Source: Morganella sibonii
GTDB lineage: Bacteria; Pseudomonadota; Gammaproteobacteria; Enterobacterales; Enterobacteriaceae
Assembly (NCBI RefSeq): GCF_040560245.1
Contig: NZ_JAKMWP010000011.1
DNA: 64,000 nt
Reading direction: 5' to 3' (one strand)
Part shown: positions 50,004 to 58,211 of the stretch, in pieces
Numbering within the stretch: the stretch's first letter is position 1
Layout: each line of letters begins with the position of its first letter
Notes under the pieces: generated by a model
The model's input: the letters and a program-made list of their open reading frames with translations, nothing else
What the model was told of the DNA's origin: nothing
Database searches by the model: none
Program-made: the position numbers and the translations under genes

Positions 50004-51734
50004 TTACATTTTTTCGACAGTACCGATACCCAGGGTATCCAGACCGGCTTTCAGGGTTTTCTGTGTCAGCAGCGCCAGTTTCAGGCGGCTCTGACGCAGT
50101 TCTTCGCTTTCTGCCGCCAGGATCGGGCAGTGTTCGTAGAAACCGGAGAACAGACCTGCCAGATCATACAGGTAGCTGCACATCATATGCGGCAGGCCTT
50201 CACGGGCAACGGCAGTAATGGTTTCCTCAAACTGTAACAGACGCGCTGCCAGCTGGCGCTCACGGTCGTCAGTCAGGATGATCGGCTGTGTCAGACTGTC
50301 TGCATCAATATCCGCGCGTTTGAAGACAGATGCCACACGGGTATATGCATACTGCATATACGGCGCGGTGTTACCTTCAAAGGCCAGCATGTTGTCCCAG
50401 TCGAAGATATAGTCCGTGGTACGGCTTTTTGACAGATCCGCGTATTTCACCGCGCCGATACCGACCACTTCCGCCAGCTGTTTCAGCTCATCTTCCGGCA
50501 TGTCACTGTTTTTCCCGCGGATCAGTTTTTCTGCACGTTCAACGGCCTCGTCCAGCAGATCAGACAGGCGGATAGTACCACCGGCGCGGGTTTTGAACGG
50601 CTTGCCGTCTTTACCGAGCATCATACCGAACATGTGGTGTTCCAGTGTCATGCTCTCAGGGATATAACCGGCTTTGCGGACGATGGTCCACGCCTGCATC
50701 AGATGCTGGTGCTGGCGGGAGTCAATGTAATAGAGAACGCGGTCGGCATGCAGCACATCATGGCGGTATTTCGCACAGGCAATATCAGTGGTGGTGTAGA
50801 GATATCCGCCATCTTTCTTGCGGATAATTACCCCCATCGGTTCACCTTCTTTATTTTTGAACTCGTCGAGATACACGACAATCGCGCCTTCGCTCTCTTC
50901 GGCGATACCGCGGTTCATCAGGTCACTGACGATGCCCGGCAGCATGTCGTTATACAGGCTTTCACCCATGACGTCGTCTTCAGTCAGGGTGACATTCAGG
51001 CGGTTATAGGTTTCCTGGTTCTGCTGCATGGTGATATCCACCAGCTTGCGCCACATGGTACGGCAGTATTCATCGCCGCCCTGCAATTTGACCACATAAC
51101 CGCGCGCACGCTCGGCAAACACTTCGTCTTCGTCGTAATGTTTTTTCGCTTCGCGGTAGAATGCTTCCAGGTCAGCCAGTGCCATATCGCCGGCATCTTC
51201 ATTCTGCATTTTTTCGAGGTATGCGATAAGCATGCCGAATTGTGTACCCCAGTCACCGACATGGTTACAGCGGATCACTTTATGACCCAGATATTCCTGG
51301 GTACGTGCTGCCGCATCACCGATGATGGTGGAGCGCAGATGGCCGACGTGCATCTGTTTGGCTACGTTCGGGGCAGAGTAGTCAATGGCAATCGTCATTG
51401 GTTTAACCGGGGTAAGACCCAGTTTATCGTCAGCCAGTGCGGTTTCCAGCTGAGCGGTCAGCCAGGCCGGAGACAGGAAAATATTGATAAATCCGGGACC
51501 GGCGATTTCGGTTTTGCCGGCAATTCCGTCGAGATCAAGCAGTTCAATTACTTTCTCAGCGAGCTGTCGGGGCGGCATGCCCATTTTTTTCGCAGCAGCC
51601 ATCACACCATTGGCCTGGTAGTCACCAAACTGTGCTTTGGCAGACTGCTTAACGATAGCATCACAATCAAGTGGTGCACCTGCGCTGATAAGAGCCTGCT
51701 GGATCTTATCTGAAAGAATTGCCTGAATATTCAC
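50004..51734 (-). CDS. argS: Arginyl-tRNA synthetase
   Basis: The 576-residue class I synthetase matches E. coli ArgS (577). The Arg-specific N-terminal domain is followed by the HIGH-type motif in SAPNVAKQMHVGHLRSTIIGDA, and the C-terminal DALR anticodon domain closes with LALLTQKTLKAGLDTLGIGTVEKM-like text. It charges tRNA-Arg. yecM is divergent across about 170 bases, as in E. coli. Confidence 0.97.
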   Translation of the reverse strand: MNIQAILSDKIQQALISAGAPLDCDAIVKQSAKAQFGDYQANGVMAAAKKMGMPPRQLAEKVIELLDLDGIAGKTEIAGPGFINIFLSPAWLTAQLETALADDKLGLTPVKPMTIAIDYSAPNVAKQMHVGHLRSTIIGDAAARTQEYLGHKVIRCNHVGDWGTQFGMLIAYLEKMQNEDAGDMALADLEAFYREAKKHYDEDEVFAERARGYVVKLQGGDEYCRTMWRKLVDITMQQNQETYNRLNVTLTEDDVMGESLYNDMLPGIVSDLMNRGIAEESEGAIVVYLDEFKNKEGEPMGVIIRKKDGGYLYTTTDIACAKYRHDVLHADRVLYYIDSRQHQHLMQAWTIVRKAGYIPESMTLEHHMFGMMLGKDGKPFKTRAGGTIRLSDLLDEAVERAEKLIRGKNSDMPEDELKQLAEVVGIGAVKYADLSKSRTTDYIFDWDNMLAFEGNTAPYMQYAYTRVASVFKRADIDADSLTQPIILTDDRERQLAARLLQFEETITAVAREGLPHMMCSYLYDLAGLFSGFYEHCPILAAESEELRQSRLKLALLTQKTLKAGLDTLGIGTVEKM

Positions 51735-51902
51735 CGGTTTACCTTAATTTAAAGAACAAAATGACACCCCGGAAACAGCAGCGGAGGAGCGGGCTCATCC
51801 GGGCGGGGTGTTGTCGTGAAATTTGGCTGGTTTTATACCACAAAAACAGGGTCTCATGCTACTATCGGCGCCTTTGCGGATGAATTCTCACAGGGGATCA
51901 TA

Positions 51903-52457
51903 ATGAAAAACAGAATACAGACAGCATCCCTTGCCGGTCTGACAGCAGAGCTGCCGGTGTTTGCCGGAAAAATACAGCAGTTTGCGGATGATTTGCAGCT
52001 CGACCTCACGCAGTATCAGGCCGATCATATCTCGCTGCGGGCTCATGATACGGCACTGGCAGAGCAATGGCTGGCCGGGTTCCGCGAATGCGGTACGGTG
52101 TTATCTGATAATCAGATTAACGGTCGTCCTATCTACCTGTTTTTACTGCATGAGCCGCTGACACTGCTGCACTGGCGAATCCCGGTGGTGGAACTGCCGT
52201 TCCCGAAAGGCAAACAGTATGCACATCAGGGATGGGAACATATCGAACTGGTGCTGCCGGGCGACCCGCAGACACTGACAGAGCGCGCTGCCGCACTCCT
52301 ACCGTCGCCGTTACCGGCGGGGGTGATCACAAAGGCCAGTCATCCGCGCGGAGAGCAGGAAAGGCTGCCGAACCCGACACTGGCGGTCAGTCGTGACATT
52401 GTCACAATTAAATTTCACCCGTTTACGTTACAGGAAATTGTTGAAAGTGAGCGGTAA
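51903..52457 (+). CDS. yecM: YecM-family VOC-fold protein
   Basis: The 184 residues fit E. coli YecM (188), with DHISLRAHDTALAEQWLAGF, NGRPIYLFLLHEPL and HQGWEHIELVLPGD, a vicinal-oxygen-chelate fold with possible metal ligands His and Glu. Its activity is unknown. The ATG at 51903 has GGGGAT before it; 29 upstream codons in frame are likely untranslated. It lies between argS and cutC as in E. coli. Confidence 0.9.
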   Translation: MKNRIQTASLAGLTAELPVFAGKIQQFADDLQLDLTQYQADHISLRAHDTALAEQWLAGFRECGTVLSDNQINGRPIYLFLLHEPLTLLHWRIPVVELPFPKGKQYAHQGWEHIELVLPGDPQTLTERAAALLPSPLPAGVITKASHPRGEQERLPNPTLAVSRDIVTIKFHPFTLQEIVESER

Positions 52458-52618
52458 CCTGCAATTCTGACATTTCTCTGTACTAATCATCCGGATATTT
52501 TGCATCTTGTGATATTTAACAATTCATTAATCTAAATTACATGTAATAGTGTATCTCAGGATGACTGAATCGTTTACGAGATATATTTACCTGCGAAATT
52601 AAGTGATGAGGCTAATCA

Positions 52619-53371
52619 ATGGCGAAACTGGAAATTTGTTGTTACAGCGTGGAATGTGCCCTCACTGCGGAAAAAGCCGGCGCTGACCGGATTGAATTGT
52701 GTGCCGCGCCGTCAGAGGGCGGGCTGACTCCCAGCTGGGGCATGCTGAAACAGACTATCGACCGGCTGCGGATACCGGTTCACCCGATCCTCCGTCCGCG
52801 CAGTGGTGATTTTTGCTATACAGCCTCCGAATTTGCGGTGATGAAAAATGATATCGCCAAGATCCGCGACCTGGGATTTCCCGGGGTAGTCACCGGTATT
52901 CTGGATGAGGACGGGCATGTTGATCTGCCGCGGATGAAGATGCTGTGCAAACTGTCAGGCGATATGGCGGTCACTTTCCACAGAGCCTTTGATATGTGTG
53001 CCAACCCGATGCTGGCATTGCAGCAACTGACTGATCTGGGGGTGAGCCGTATTCTGACATCCGGCCAGCAACTGAGTGCGGAGCTGGGGCTGACACTGCT
53101 CAAGGAGTTACAGGAGGCCAGTCAGGGGCCGGTGATTATGGCCGGTGCCGGTGTGCGGCTGGCAAATATTCAGAAGTTCCTTGATATCGGTATTCAGGAA
53201 GTACACAGCTCGGCCTCAAAAACCAAACAGTCGACTATGCGCTACCGCAAAGTCGGGGTGGCGATGGGCAGTGACAGTGAAGCCGATGAATTTACCCACA
53301 CCTGTGTGGACGGGGAAACGGTTGAGGCAATGAAAGGGGTATTGGATCTGCACAGTATGGTGGTGCACTGA
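52619..53371 (+). CDS. cutC: CutC-family protein (copper homeostasis-type TIM barrel)
   Basis: The 250 residues match E. coli CutC (248): AKLEICCYSVECALTAEKAGADRIELCAAPSEGGLTPS at the start, VHPILRPRSGDF, FHRAFDMCANP and SSASKTKQS. The family is a TIM barrel with a possible Cu(I) site. In E. coli the copper phenotype is now attributed partly to a nearby sRNA effect, so the role is open. The 160 bases before it hold a 12-bp palindrome ATTACATGTAAT at 52536-52547. Confidence 0.93.
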   Translation: MAKLEICCYSVECALTAEKAGADRIELCAAPSEGGLTPSWGMLKQTIDRLRIPVHPILRPRSGDFCYTASEFAVMKNDIAKIRDLGFPGVVTGILDEDGHVDLPRMKMLCKLSGDMAVTFHRAFDMCANPMLALQQLTDLGVSRILTSGQQLSAELGLTLLKELQEASQGPVIMAGAGVRLANIQKFLDIGIQEVHSSASKTKQSTMRYRKVGVAMGSDSEADEFTHTCVDGETVEAMKGVLDLHSMVVH

Positions 53372-53394
53372 TCCGGTTCACTTCCGGTTAAATC

Positions 53395-53423
53395 AAAAAC
53401 GCCCTCATATTGAGGGCGTTTTG
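53395..53423. terminator. Bidirectional terminator between cutC and the glycosidase gene
   Basis: AACGCCCTCA and TGAGGGCGTT form a 10-bp stem with a TAT loop, flanked by A and T runs. Confidence 0.9.
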
Positions 53424-53426
53424 CTG

Positions 53427-55613
53427 TCAGAAGGTGGCGTTAACCGGTTCTCCCTCTGCGGGTACCGCACTGAGTGACCGCGGCGGATAACCGGCAATAC
53501 TATGGTCAGCAAAATTCACCGTAATGACCGAACCGTCACTGAATTGTGTCTGCTGAACCCGGCCGTCATTATCCAGCCAGCGAAAGCCGGTCAGCGCTTT
53601 ATTCCACAACTGCTGATGCAGCGGCCGGAAAATACGGTCTGATTTTATCATGGCCGGAAGACGGGTCTGAACCGTGTTGCGGCTGAGATTATAGAGCGGC
53701 GGGGTGTTATACAGCTGGCTCAGCAGTTCCCTTGTGGTGGCGGCCTCCGGGAATTTCAGATTATCCAGCGTCCAGTGATGAGTGGTGATGACCGCATCAT
53801 GAAACACCGCCTGATACAGCGGCAGCCGCCAGCGCGGATCAAATTCCGTGGTCAGATAGATATCTTTCAGTTTCCCCGGTTTAAAAAAGATCGCCGGTTC
53901 ATTTTCCGGCCACCAGGCGCCCAGATAGTACGGAGAGTTTTTGTTGCGGTGAATATCTGCATCACTCCAGCCGAACCCGCGTGTTTCAGTACCGTGGGCA
54001 AACATCAGATATTGTGCGGTCACGGCGTTACCGTCTTCTGAACCCGCCGGAATACGGATTTTCTCCGCCACTGAACGCAATCTGTTATTTCTCGCTGCAG
54101 CCATGTTTTCCGCACTGGTTGGTGATGCCGGGTTGTAATCATCAGACACCATACCGGTACCATCCACATCAAGAAACAGGCTGTTAATTCCGGTCAGTTG
54201 TACCAGTTCTGTCATCCGTTTTTCTGAAAAATCCTGCATACAGCCCGGATTCAGATAATAACCATCCCCGCCGAACCCCGGCAGTTTCTTTCCTGTCCGG
54301 GTGACAATCGCACATTTTTCCCGTAATTCAGAAGGGATTTGTGCTGTCAGCCATTCCGTATTTTTACCTGCCGGAATGGCGGTGTCATAGGAATCATAGG
54401 CGGCAATAAGATAACCGTGCTCTTTGGCGTAACTGAGCGCCTGCGGCTGATACCAGGCGGCTGTCCAGTTATCGGCACCCAGCCAGAGTTTATCCAGTTT
54501 TGCGCGGGTGAGTGTGGTCAGAAGCGGCAGCGATAATCCCTGACCCCAATCCGCTTCCGGTGCAAGGAAAGGACCAAGCTGTTGTCTGACCTCAGCGCGG
54601 ATAGCCTGTGCCTGTGCTTTCTGGGCGGCCATAAAATCACTGTTATCCGGGGTGCGGCTCAGTGGTATAACTTTTTTCAGTGACTGATTGAGTGAGCCTG
54701 CCAGAAACGGCTGCTGCCACTTTTCCGGTGTTTTACCGTTCAGGGCAGTAAAGGCATCACGGCTCTGAGGCTCCATTGCCTGCCATAACGGTTTACCGGC
54801 GGGAGAATTCAGATAGCGCACCAGTCCCGGCCAGTCGGTGATATCCTGCTGGTCAATAATACTTTTTCCCCATAAATAGACATGGGTGGCACCGATCAGT
54901 TTTTTGCCGTCCGGGATCTGCGCGAATTTTTCTTCCAGTGATGTGAACTGTTTATTGTCCTGTAACCAGCGCCGGTAGCGCAATGCGCCATCCAGCGGGG
55001 TATCCCCGGTATGCAGCATCACAGTAAACGGTTGCTGCTGATTAAACCGGCTGAACTGATGTGCCGCACTCATTTGCAGGCGCTGCTGTTTCTCCGCAAA
55101 GTGCAGGCGGTTATGGAACGGGCTGAGTAATACCCAGCTGTAAACGCGATCCTGCTGCTGGCTCCAGAGTGGTAACTGCAGATCCTGATTGGTATCGATA
55201 TTGTCCTGTTCAGTGACCATATAGTGACGCCACTGTGCATTATTCAGCGGAATATGGCGGCCCTCGCCCAGCGGCATATAGAGCGCGGAAACAGTATTGT
55301 CCGGCAGAGTGAACCACTGAAAATGTTGTGGCTGGCTGGTGGTGAATGTCAGCGTGAGGTCGGCATTATTCAGTACGGCGGTGACATTCATATCCCGGTC
55401 CGGCCAGAACCAGCTGACGCGGCGGGGATGTTCCGTTAAATCACTGACAGACTGTTTCGCCACTCCCCGGCTGACAGTGGTATCCGCTACTGCTATGCGC
55501 AGGGTTTCCGGGTCGATAAAAACCCGGTGATTATTATCCGTTAATACTGCGGCAGAGGCTGCGGTGGCAGACAGTAAAAGCGGGAAATACAGTGCGGGCA
55601 GAAAATATTTCAT
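53427..55613 (-). CDS. Exported glycoside hydrolase, GH101/GH129-like (putative alpha-N-acetylgalactosaminidase type)
   Basis: The 728-residue precursor has a signal peptide (about 1-22, ending ASAA), an N-terminal beta-rich domain (about 25-220) and a TIM-barrel-like catalytic region (about 235-650). INSLFLDVDGTG carries Asp482 and Asp484, the likely nucleophile region by analogy to GH101/GH129, and GETHHWT-like text (ITTHHWTLDN) near 650 fits the same clan. Those families remove GalNAc-linked glycans from mucin-type proteins. The family call is from memory of sequence type and moderate. It is inserted between cutC and cmoB, and a paired palindrome lies upstream. Location should be periplasmic or secreted. 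Confidence 0.65.
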   Translation of the reverse strand: MKYFLPALYFPLLLSATAASAAVLTDNNHRVFIDPETLRIAVADTTVSRGVAKQSVSDLTEHPRRVSWFWPDRDMNVTAVLNNADLTLTFTTSQPQHFQWFTLPDNTVSALYMPLGEGRHIPLNNAQWRHYMVTEQDNIDTNQDLQLPLWSQQQDRVYSWVLLSPFHNRLHFAEKQQRLQMSAAHQFSRFNQQQPFTVMLHTGDTPLDGALRYRRWLQDNKQFTSLEEKFAQIPDGKKLIGATHVYLWGKSIIDQQDITDWPGLVRYLNSPAGKPLWQAMEPQSRDAFTALNGKTPEKWQQPFLAGSLNQSLKKVIPLSRTPDNSDFMAAQKAQAQAIRAEVRQQLGPFLAPEADWGQGLSLPLLTTLTRAKLDKLWLGADNWTAAWYQPQALSYAKEHGYLIAAYDSYDTAIPAGKNTEWLTAQIPSELREKCAIVTRTGKKLPGFGGDGYYLNPGCMQDFSEKRMTELVQLTGINSLFLDVDGTGMVSDDYNPASPTSAENMAAARNNRLRSVAEKIRIPAGSEDGNAVTAQYLMFAHGTETRGFGWSDADIHRNKNSPYYLGAWWPENEPAIFFKPGKLKDIYLTTEFDPRWRLPLYQAVFHDAVITTHHWTLDNLKFPEAATTRELLSQLYNTPPLYNLSRNTVQTRLPAMIKSDRIFRPLHQQLWNKALTGFRWLDNDGRVQQTQFSDGSVITVNFADHSIAGYPPRSLSAVPAEGEPVNATF

Positions 55614-55693
55614 GATCCGGAATGGCCTTTATTCGTCAAAATATGACAGGCAGAGTAGCGGAATCACAGGAAAGGAAACAGTCATTTTTTTGG

Positions 55694-55728
55694 AGGTATA
55701 TACCCTGTAAATATCAGGGTATATACCT
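55694..55728. promoter_or_regulatory. Double palindrome (two GGTATATACC sites) upstream of the glycosidase gene
   Basis: AGGTATATACCCTG and CAGGGTATATACCT are perfect 14-bp arms around TAAATAT. Each arm contains the self-palindromic decamer GGTATATACC, so two sites lie 23 bp apart centre to centre. The core GTATATAC fits the GntR/HutC operator form GTnTAnAC. It lies 80-115 bases before the glycosidase ATG and 12 bases after the cmoB stop. It could be an operator or, less likely, a terminator lacking a T run. Confidence 0.6.
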
Positions 55729-55739
55729 ATTTGTGATGA

Positions 55740-56714
55740 TTATGGTTTTTCGGCAATCAGAACCGCACGGCGCGGTGCCGGATAGCCTTCAACGGTTAGT
55801 GACGGGTCGTCCGGATTGAGGAAATCCGCGAGCGATTCGTTGATCATCCACTCTGTGCGGCGCTGTTCTCCGGTGGTGGTGACAGACTCATCCACGATCC
55901 GGATATTGGTGAAACCGCATTTCTCCAGCCAGACCGCCAGCATTTTTGCCGACGGGATAAAGTAGACGTTACTCATCTGCGCGTAGCGCTCGCCCGGGAT
56001 CAGACACTGATGTTCATCACCTTCAACAACGATACTTTCCAGCACCAGTTCGCCGCCGGAGACCAACTGATCTTTCAGCTGCCAGAGGTGGTCGAGCGGG
56101 GAGCGGCGGTGATAAAGCACCCCCATGGAGAACACAGTATCAAAGGCCTGAAGTGCCGGCAGTTCCTGAATCCCCAGCGGTAGCAGATGTACGCGCTGAT
56201 CATTGCCGAGCAGCTTGCGCACCGCCTCAAACTGGCAGAGGAAAAGCTGAGTCGGGTCTATACCGACCACCAGTTCCGCGCCTTCACCGGCCATGCGCCA
56301 CATGTGATAACCACTGCCGCAGCCGACATCCAGAATGGTACGTCCGGTCAGCGGGGACAAATGCGGCAGAACGCGATCCCACTTCAGATCCGAACGCCAT
56401 TCGGTATCAATTTCCACCCCGTAAAGTGAGAACGGACCTTTGCGCCACGGCATCAGGTTACGCAGAATATTGGTGATACGGCGGGTTTCCCCGTCAGTCA
56501 GCGGCTGCGTACGCTGTGCGGTGACACCGGTTTTCAGATCCAGTGTATCCGGCGTCATGTCCGGCAGATTTTCAATGGTTTTTACCCAGCCCGGATAATA
56601 GCCGTGCAGGGACTCTTTATTCCATTTTGCTATCTGCGCGGGCAGTGTTTCCAGCCAGTGACTCAGACGCTCATTTTTTGCAATTAACTGATAAAAATTG
56701 CCGAAATCAATCAT
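55740..56714 (-). CDS. cmoB: tRNA U34 carboxymethyltransferase CmoB
   Basis: The 324 residues match E. coli CmoB (323). It begins MIDFGNFYQLIAKNERLSHWLETLPAQI, with GRTILDVGCGSGYHMWRMAGEG as the cofactor loop and FSMGVLYHRRSPLDHLWQLK further on. It transfers a carboxymethyl group from carboxy-SAM to 5-hydroxyuridine in tRNA wobble position 34. It overlaps the end of cmoA by eight bases. Confidence 0.96.
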   Translation of the reverse strand: MIDFGNFYQLIAKNERLSHWLETLPAQIAKWNKESLHGYYPGWVKTIENLPDMTPDTLDLKTGVTAQRTQPLTDGETRRITNILRNLMPWRKGPFSLYGVEIDTEWRSDLKWDRVLPHLSPLTGRTILDVGCGSGYHMWRMAGEGAELVVGIDPTQLFLCQFEAVRKLLGNDQRVHLLPLGIQELPALQAFDTVFSMGVLYHRRSPLDHLWQLKDQLVSGGELVLESIVVEGDEHQCLIPGERYAQMSNVYFIPSAKMLAVWLEKCGFTNIRIVDESVTTTGEQRRTEWMINESLADFLNPDDPSLTVEGYPAPRRAVLIAEKP

Positions 56715-57471
56715 GATTATTCTCTTTTACCGCCAGCAGCGACCCGAAGTTAAAGCACTGGAACCAGACTTCACAATGCTCAAAACCGGCGGATTTCAGC
56801 CGTGCTTTGTGGGTTTCCACACTGTCAGTCAGCATCACATCTTCCAGCATGGTGCGCTTCTGGCTGATTTCCAGTTCGCTGTAACCGTTGGCGCGTTTGA
56901 AATCGTGGTGCATGCTGAACAGCAAATCACCGATCTGCGCATCTTCAAAACTGAATTTTTCCGATAACACCAGTACGCCGCCCGGCAACAGTCCCTGATA
57001 GATTTTTTTCAGCAGAGCGGTGCGGTCATCCGGCGCCAGAAATTGCAGGGTAAAATTGAGTACCACCATTGAGGCATTTTCAATCGCAATATGGCGGATA
57101 TCACCCTCAGTGACTTCCACTGGGACAGGGGATTTATAACTTTCCACATGACGGCGTGCGTGTTCCACCATCGGCGCGGAATTATCCACGGCGATAATCC
57201 GGCAGCCGGGTTTATCCGCAATATTCGGGCGGATAGAAAGCGTGGCGGCGGCACGGGAACAGCCGAGGTCATAAACCTGACTGCCCGGCGTGACAAAACG
57301 ACCGGCCAGCATGCCAATCATGGCAATGATATTGGAATAGCCCGGAATTGAGCGTTTGATCATATCGGGAAAAACATCCGCGACTTTCTCATCAAACGTC
57401 CAGTCACCAAGGCGGGCAATGGGTGCCGCAAACAGAGTATCCTGCTGCGGATTCGGAATTTCTTTGGACAT
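56707..57471 (-). CDS. cmoA: Carboxy-S-adenosyl-L-methionine synthase CmoA
   Basis: The 254-residue enzyme makes carboxy-SAM from SAM and prephenate for CmoB. The start MSKEIPNPQQDTLFAAPIARLGDWTFDEKVADVFPDM, YDLGCSRAAATLSI and FTLQFLAPDDR are typical. The ATG at 57471 is chosen by homology; five codons upstream are open. Overlap with cmoB indicates coupled translation. Confidence 0.96.
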   Translation of the reverse strand: MSKEIPNPQQDTLFAAPIARLGDWTFDEKVADVFPDMIKRSIPGYSNIIAMIGMLAGRFVTPGSQVYDLGCSRAAATLSIRPNIADKPGCRIIAVDNSAPMVEHARRHVESYKSPVPVEVTEGDIRHIAIENASMVVLNFTLQFLAPDDRTALLKKIYQGLLPGGVLVLSEKFSFEDAQIGDLLFSMHHDFKRANGYSELEISQKRTMLEDVMLTDSVETHKARLKSAGFEHCEVWFQCFNFGSLLAVKENNHD

Positions 57472-57555
57472 AACACAGATCTGCAATACAAAAAGATGCG
57501 CGCATTCTAACAGAGGTGACCCGGCGCAGAAAGTGTTATGTCCCGGCGTGTGTGG

Positions 57556-57954
57556 TTACATGTACGGCGAAAAAATCTGCTGCCACGGCAGATACCAGAT
57601 ATTCGCTATTACCATCAGGATCATGGATATAAAGGTTGCCGCCATCCCGGTACGCCGCCAGCGGTTCTCGCGGTGTTTTAATCCGTAAGAATGAAAAAGA
57701 CGACCAGCAATCAGAATGATCCCGCAGATATGCACCATCCACACCAGGGCGCCGTTCTGCTCCATTACCAGTAAGAGCAGGAGTGCAACGGGGATATACT
57801 CAACCGCATTGCCCTGCACACGGATAGCCGTCTGTAATTCGTAAAATCCGCCGTCGCCATAAGCAACGCGGTAAAGTGTCCGCAGTTTAATCACATCGAG
57901 TGATAGTTTAATGATTAACAGCGCACCCAGTACAATATAAAGGGAACTAACCAT
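57556..57954 (-). CDS. yecN: MAPEG-family membrane protein YecN
   Basis: The 132-residue protein has four helices and the MAPEG motif region AIRVQGNAVEYIPVALLLLLVMEQNG, then HICGIILIAGRLFHSYGL. MAPEG proteins include membrane glutathione transferases, but the bacterial YecN activity is not known. It lies 84 bases upstream of cmoA on the same strand, as yecN does in E. coli. Confidence 0.9.
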   Translation of the reverse strand: MVSSLYIVLGALLIIKLSLDVIKLRTLYRVAYGDGGFYELQTAIRVQGNAVEYIPVALLLLLVMEQNGALVWMVHICGIILIAGRLFHSYGLKHRENRWRRTGMAATFISMILMVIANIWYLPWQQIFSPYM

Positions 57955-58101
57955 TTTTTACTCCATGGCCAATTGAAACAGCAAAATAATGATAAACCTC
58001 AAAGCAGCGGGTAACACAATCTTTAATATTAGTGCATACTGAATTATTTGAAAATTATCAATTAGTGTCTAAATTCTCTGTGGCAGATGTGCGGTTTGCT
58101 C

Positions 58102-58130
58102 TTATCTCATCAGGAATTTTCCACTATAAT
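58102..58130 (+). promoter_or_regulatory. Promoter of aspS
   Basis: A perfect TATAAT (58125-58130) preceded at 17 bases by TTATCT lies about 80 bases before the aspS ATG. The -35 match is weak (4 of 6). The 257-base gap between yecN and aspS shows nothing else that I can name. Confidence 0.55.
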
Positions 58131-58211
58131 GATCGCCTTTTTGACATTTCTTCATAAAGAACCATGCCAAAATTTTGCAGAAACGCACAATAGCGGACAA
58201 AAGGATATCGT

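Noticed and set aside
50634..51713. 359-codon plus-strand frame opposite argS
   Set aside because: Antisense to a full-length, conserved argS; the long open frame follows from codon bias.
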